A stretch of 53,344 bases of DNA from Clostridia bacterium (lineage in GTDB: Bacteria; Bacillota; Clostridia; Christensenellales; Aristaeellaceae). The notes beneath the pieces are model-generated. The model made no database searches, was not told the DNA's origin, and saw only the letters and a list, made by a program, of their open reading frames with translations. Position numbers and translations under genes: made by a program. The DNA lies in the NCBI GenBank assembly GCA_017448975.1, contig JAFSKN010000035.1, forward strand, positions 1 to 53,344, in the 5' to 3' direction. Below, piece after piece: positions 49,836 through 53,344 of this stretch (position 1 is the stretch's first letter; every line of letters starts with the position of its first letter).

Positions 49836-49860
49836 GGGCCGTGGCTGATCCCCACGGCCC
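49836..49860 (+). terminator. Hairpin between binding protein and ATPase genes
   Basis: A 9-bp stem GGGCCGTGG/CCACGGCCC with a 7-nt loop, followed by TTCGTTCC. It is probably a partial terminator or 3' stabiliser that keeps binding-protein levels above those of the membrane complex. Confidence 0.55.
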
Positions 49861-49890
49861 TTCGTTCCGTCACCGGGAGGATGTGAAGCC

Positions 49891-51390
49891 ATGAACCTTT
49901 CCATGCGGGGGATCGTAAAATCCTTCGGCGCAAACGAAGTGCTCCGCCAGGTGGATTTTTCCCTGGAGGCGGGGGAAATCTGCGCCCTGCTGGGAGAAAA
50001 CGGCGCGGGCAAATCCACGCTGATGAATATTTTGGGCGGCGTGCTGCAGCCGGACGCGGGCGTGATCGAGATAGACGGCATTCCCGTTTCTTTTCATTCC
50101 CCTGCCCAATCGCTGAACAGGGGCATCGCTTTCATCCATCAGGAACTGAACCTGATCAACGATCTGCCGGTGTACGAAAACATGTTCATCGGCAGGGAAA
50201 TCAAAAAACGCGGGTTCATCGACCACAGGGAAGAACTGCGGCGCACCCGCGAGCTGTTTGACCGGATGGAAATCCCCATCGATCCCACGGCGCCGGTTTC
50301 GTCCCTGGATTTAAGCTACAAGCAGATCGTGGAAATCTCCCGGGCGCTGATGATGAAGGCGTCCGTCATCATCATGGACGAGCCCACCACCTCCCTCACC
50401 GATCCGGAGATCGAGCGGGTGTTCGATATGCTGCGGATGCTCAAAAAACAGCAGGTGGGCGTCGTTTTCATTTCCCACAAGCTGCGGGAGGTCATGGAAA
50501 TCTGCGACCGGTACGTGGTGCTGCGGGACGGCGCGGCGGTGTCCGGCGGACGGGTGCGGGACGCTTCCATTGCCCAAATTGCCCGGGATATGGTGGGCCA
50601 CGACGTGCGCACGGAAGCGCTCCGGCAAAGCGGTCAAATTGGCCGGGAAGTGCTGCGGCTGGAGGATTTGACCCAGGAGCCCCATTACCGCCATATCGAT
50701 TTGACGGTGCACGAGGGGGAGGTGCTGGGCGTCACCGGCCTGCTGGGCGACGGGCGCAGCGAATTGTTCCGCACGGTGTTCGGCGACGGGGGAAAGTACC
50801 GGGGCCGCATCTACCTGGAAGGAAAGCCCGTACAGATCACTTCCACCCGCCAGGCCCTGTCCCTGGGCGTGGGCTATCTGCCCCGGAACCGGAAGGAAAA
50901 CGCCCTCATCAAGGATATGAACATCCTGGACAACGGCACCATGGTGACGCTGGAAAAGTTCGCCCGTTTCGGCCTCATCAGCCGGAAAAAGCAATTGGCG
51001 AATTTTGAACGCCAGCGCGGGGATCTGCGCATCAAAATGGAAAGCCCATTCGACGGCATCGGCAGCCTGTCCGGCGGCAATCAGCAGAAGGTGGTGCTGG
51101 CCAAATGGCTGTCCGCCGATCCCAAGCTGCTGATCCTGGATAACCCCACCCAGGGCGTGGACGTGGGCGCGAAGGAAGAAATTTACGATATCATCCTGCA
51201 ATTGGCCCGGCGGGGCGTGGCCGTGGTGGTGCTGTCCAACGAGGCCCAGGAAATCATCCGCGTCTGCGGCCGCGCCCTGGTGCTGTACCACGGGGATTTG
51301 CAGGCGGAGGTCAGCGGCGAAACCATGAATGAAAGCAACATCATGCGCCTGGCTACGGGCGGAATCACGGAGGAGGAGAAGGCACAATGA
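49891..51390 (+). CDS. Monosaccharide ABC transporter ATPase (RbsA/MglA type), two half-domains
   Basis: A 499-residue double ABC ATPase. The N-half has Walker A GENGAGKST (about 42-50) and Walker B IIMDEPTTSL, but a weak signature (DLSYKQIVEIS). The C-half has the usual degenerate Walker A region (TGLLGDGRSELFRTV), a perfect signature LSGGNQQKVVLAKWL, and Walker B reading LLILDNPTQGVDVG with Asn where the catalytic Glu is expected. One composite site should therefore be active and the other dead. The protein energises sugar import with the permease encoded next, whose ATG overlaps its stop codon. GGGAGG upstream supports the start at 49891. Confidence 0.93.
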   Translation: MNLSMRGIVKSFGANEVLRQVDFSLEAGEICALLGENGAGKSTLMNILGGVLQPDAGVIEIDGIPVSFHSPAQSLNRGIAFIHQELNLINDLPVYENMFIGREIKKRGFIDHREELRRTRELFDRMEIPIDPTAPVSSLDLSYKQIVEISRALMMKASVIIMDEPTTSLTDPEIERVFDMLRMLKKQQVGVVFISHKLREVMEICDRYVVLRDGAAVSGGRVRDASIAQIARDMVGHDVRTEALRQSGQIGREVLRLEDLTQEPHYRHIDLTVHEGEVLGVTGLLGDGRSELFRTVFGDGGKYRGRIYLEGKPVQITSTRQALSLGVGYLPRNRKENALIKDMNILDNGTMVTLEKFARFGLISRKKQLANFERQRGDLRIKMESPFDGIGSLSGGNQQKVVLAKWLSADPKLLILDNPTQGVDVGAKEEIYDIILQLARRGVAVVVLSNEAQEIIRVCGRALVLYHGDLQAEVSGETMNESNIMRLATGGITEEEKAQ

Positions 51391-52427
51391 CGGCTAAAGC
51401 GAAACAGGAGAGCTTCTTCACGCGGTTCGTCCGGAAATGGCAAAGCAATCCGCTGTATTCCACCGGCACGGTGCTGATTTTGATGATCCTTGTGCAGACC
51501 GTCGCCCTGGGCTTCGATTATCCTGACTTTGGCACATGGTTCGCCAACTGGGGAAAGAACTGGATCAATATCCTGCGCAATAACGCCCCGGTGGGCGTGG
51601 TGGCCTTGGGCATGACCTTCGTGATCATTTCCGGCGGCATCGACCTGGCCGTGGGTTCCACCCTGGTGGCGGTGGGCGCCATCATGATGGTGCTCATCAA
51701 CGGCAACGCAAACGGCGTGCTCACCGCCCTCGGCATTACCGGGACGCCCGCCTATATCATCGGCATCTTAGCCGCCCTGGCGGCTGGCTGCCTGATCGGC
51801 TCTGTAAACGGCATTCTCATCGCCCGAAGCAAAATCCCCGCATTCATCGCCACCCTGGGCATGATGAAGATTTGCCGCAGCGTGACCCAATATTTCATGC
51901 AGACGGCGGGCGTCAAGGTGCCCAAGGAGTTCCGGGCCATCACCAACACCACCGTCGGCGGAGAAATTATCCTGCCCATCATTTACTGGCTGGTGATCGC
52001 CGTGCTGCTGTATATCCTGGCCCGGCGCACGCCCTTCGGCAGGCACGTGTACGCCATCGGCTCCAACGAGCGGGCGGCCCGGCTGTCCGGCATCAATGTG
52101 GAGCGGGTCAAAGCCCTGGTGTATGTGCTTTCCGGCGCGCTGGTTTCCGTGGCGGCGGTCATCAATATTGCCCGCATCGGCAGTATGGACTACGCCAACG
52201 CGGGCAGCGGTTATGAAATGGACGCCATCGCCGCCGTGGTGGTGGGCGGCACCAGCATGAGCGGCGGCAAGGGCTCCATCGTGGGCACGGTGCTGGGCAT
52301 GCTGATCATCGCCGTCATGAACAACCTGCTGAATCTGGTGGGCGTGCCCACCTTCCTGCGGGAAGCCTTTAAAGGCTTCATCGTGGTGGCGGCGGTGCTG
52401 CTGCAAAAGAAGGAAAAGGCTTCGTGA
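51387..52427 (+). CDS. Monosaccharide ABC transporter permease (RbsC type)
   Basis: A 346-residue inner-membrane permease with about nine or ten helices. MTFVIISGGIDLAVGSTLVA (about residues 73-92) is the RbsC-family signature. NGILIARSKIPAFIATLGMM (about 137-156) and GGTSMSGGKGSIVGTVLGML (about 286-305) complete the conserved core. The start codon overlaps the ATPase stop as ATGA and GGAGGAG precedes it. The permease would form a homodimer working with the double ATPase and the stalked binding protein. The 3' end abuts the array of hairpins at 52431-52694, which separates it from the convergent NUDIX gene. Confidence 0.94.
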   Translation: MTAKAKQESFFTRFVRKWQSNPLYSTGTVLILMILVQTVALGFDYPDFGTWFANWGKNWINILRNNAPVGVVALGMTFVIISGGIDLAVGSTLVAVGAIMMVLINGNANGVLTALGITGTPAYIIGILAALAAGCLIGSVNGILIARSKIPAFIATLGMMKICRSVTQYFMQTAGVKVPKEFRAITNTTVGGEIILPIIYWLVIAVLLYILARRTPFGRHVYAIGSNERAARLSGINVERVKALVYVLSGALVSVAAVINIARIGSMDYANAGSGYEMDAIAAVVVGGTSMSGGKGSIVGTVLGMLIIAVMNNLLNLVGVPTFLREAFKGFIVVAAVLLQKKEKAS

Positions 52428-52430
52428 AAC

Positions 52431-52694
52431 CAGCGTATCGACAAAGTCGATACGCTGCCATCGAAAGACAGCTAAAGCAGTCTTTCGATGGGGTGCATCA
52501 ATTTCTTGCAAAATGGCATTTCCGGCCTGCAAGGCCGGAAATACTCATTTTGCGGCCAGAAATTGATAGCGGAAGCAAATTTCATTTGCTCCTCGGCGAC
52601 GTACACGCCGCCGCCTGCGGAATAATAATCGAAGGGCTGCGGCCCTTCGATGCATCCCAGGGGTTTATCAACAATATGAGGGCCTCGCAAGCCC
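52431..52694. repeat. Chain of seven hairpins between convergent genes
   Basis: Stems in order: 52431-52457 (12 bp, loop AAA), 52458-52491 (12 bp), 52497-52567 (nested 10, 8 and 11 bp), 52571-52592 (7 + 2 bp), 52594-52610 (5 bp), 52628-52651 (10 bp, loop TGCG) and 52680-52694 (4 bp). The first two abut with no base between. No open frame, T-run or tRNA-like structure is seen. The region fills nearly the whole 271-base gap between the permease and the NUDIX gene. Confidence 0.8.
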
Positions 52695-52698
52695 CAGG

Positions 52699-53169
52699 TC
52701 AGTGATTCATCCCTTCGTCCAGTATCCAGCGATCCAGCTCCCCGCCGGGGCGGTAAATCAGCTTCAAGGAGAAGCAGTCCTCCCGCGTGCGGAGCAGGGG
52801 CAGGAATACCCTGTCCCCCTCCCAGAGGGGCAGGCTGTCCACCCGATCGATGGGCACCCATTGCAGCACCCCTTCCGGACATTCCGGCAAATCGGATTCT
52901 TTCGTTTCGGCGGTATAAAGAAAGGTGAGCTCGTTGCCCCAATCGGGCAAAATGAACGTAATGATCCCCCGCAGACGCAGACCGGTCAAAGAAAGGCCGG
53001 TCTCTTCTTTTGCTTCCCGCAGCACGCATTCCTCGGGGGATTCGTTTTCCTCCAGGTGCCCGCCGATGCCGATCCATTTGCCCTGGTTTTCATCCTGGGC
53101 TTTTTTGATTCGGTGCAGCATCAGCCAGCAGCCGTCCTTCTCGATGTAGCATAAGGTGGTCAGGCGCAT
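52699..53169 (-). CDS. NUDIX hydrolase (MutT/8-oxo-dGTPase-like)
   Basis: A 156-residue cytoplasmic pyrophosphohydrolase. The NUDIX box GGHLEENESPEECVLREAKEETGL (split here as GGHLEENESPEE then CVLREAKEETGL, about residues 36-59) has all expected Gly, Glu and Arg residues. The N-terminus MRLTTLCYIEKDGCWLMLHR and the RIKKAQDENQGKWIGIGGH lead-in resemble B. subtilis MutTA/YtkD-type enzymes that remove oxidised dGTP or other nucleotides. Substrate is not certain. TTGGAGGG upstream on the minus strand supports ATG 53169. It is convergent with the sugar importer and appears monocistronic. Confidence 0.92.
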   Translation of the reverse strand: MRLTTLCYIEKDGCWLMLHRIKKAQDENQGKWIGIGGHLEENESPEECVLREAKEETGLSLTGLRLRGIITFILPDWGNELTFLYTAETKESDLPECPEGVLQWVPIDRVDSLPLWEGDRVFLPLLRTREDCFSLKLIYRPGGELDRWILDEGMNH

Positions 53170-53235
53170 GTCAGACCCTCCAATCTTCGTTCTTTTGTGC
53201 TGCCTTCAAGAACACTTTAAGTTACAAAGGAGACC

Positions 53236-53285
53236 GGCGGGGCTTTGCCCCGCACCCCACAAGGGGGATGATCCCCCTTGACCCC
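53236..53285. repeat. GC-rich double palindrome upstream of the NUDIX gene
   Basis: GCGGGGC-ttt-GCCCCGC (53237-53253) is followed by CAAGGGGGAT-g-ATCCCCCTTG (53260-53280). Such paired palindromes resemble intergenic repeats common in gut Clostridia. The rest of 53170-53344 shows only the NUDIX ribosome site. Confidence 0.7.
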
Positions 53286-53344
53286 GCTCCAGGCGAAGAG
53301 GCATGTATGGATTTGTCAAGCAAACGCCGCCTGCTGCTTCGTAA

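Noticed and set aside
52431-52694. Hairpin array as a retron RNA, group II intron or integron attC site
   Set aside because: No reverse transcriptase, maturase or integrase gene lies nearby, and no intron domain V or attC core sites were recognised.

Overview
The window looks like chromosomal DNA of a GC-rich, endospore-forming member of the Clostridia, probably a gut Christensenellales/Oscillospirales-type organism. This is inferred from the forespore sigma factor SigG, sigma-A promoters with Gram-positive ribosome sites (AAGGAGG), a SpoIID-like lytic protein, an rsmG-noc pair, WalJ, LplB/YtcP-type carbohydrate importers and strong GC bias at third codon positions. I see no rRNA, tRNA, CRISPR array, transposase or prophage gene. 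No gene-free stretch exceeds 300 bases.

Layout. 1-1425: a structured-RNA candidate and a glycosidase-like TIM-barrel protein. 1531-7540 (+): MATE exporter, M20 amidohydrolase, SigG with a sigma-G-type promoter, a C39-like cysteine protease and a SpoIID/LytB protein. 7716-10061: hybrid histidine kinase with a shortened receiver. 10272-13915: oligosaccharide ABC importer (two permeases, a second copy of the RNA candidate, binding protein), followed by a one-component sugar-sensor/GGDEF protein (14142-16064) and PEP carboxykinase. 17947-31250 (-): noc, rsmG, holA, comEC, two metallo-beta-lactamase-fold proteins (one WalJ), a membrane acyltransferase, a zinc-ribbon/TPR membrane protein, a secreted protein and pyrimidine-nucleoside phosphorylase. 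31484-34924 (+): a giant secreted SH3-repeat wall protein. 35160-42660 (+): flavoprotein, flavin reductase, RpiB-like isomerase, GT2 glycosyltransferase, amino-acid permease, polyprenyl sugar-phosphate transferase and HAD phosphatase. 42812-46816 (+): a complete PTS chain (sugar EIIBCA, HPr, EI). 46882-52427 (+): acylphosphatase, NahK-like sugar kinase and a monosaccharide ABC importer whose binding protein sits on a helical stalk. 52699-53169 (-): NUDIX hydrolase.

Together the genes show a carbohydrate-scavenging anaerobe. There are two ABC importers and one PTS, a sugar kinase and a pentose-phosphate-type isomerase for entry, PEP carboxykinase at the PEP/oxaloacetate node, c-di-GMP output tied to an intracellular sugar sensor, and sporulation and cell-wall functions. 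HPr lacks the Ser46 regulatory site, so classical HPr-kinase catabolite repression is probably absent.

The least explained material is non-coding. A ~100-nt element occurs twice (1-99 and 12136-12236) plus a fragment. It has three compensatory base-pair changes and a possible pseudoknot, and looks like an undescribed structured RNA. Other unexplained elements are a chain of seven hairpins filling 52431-52694, a dispersed long palindrome with a conserved tail (34931, 44672), and an AAAAGTG-type inverted intergenic repeat family.
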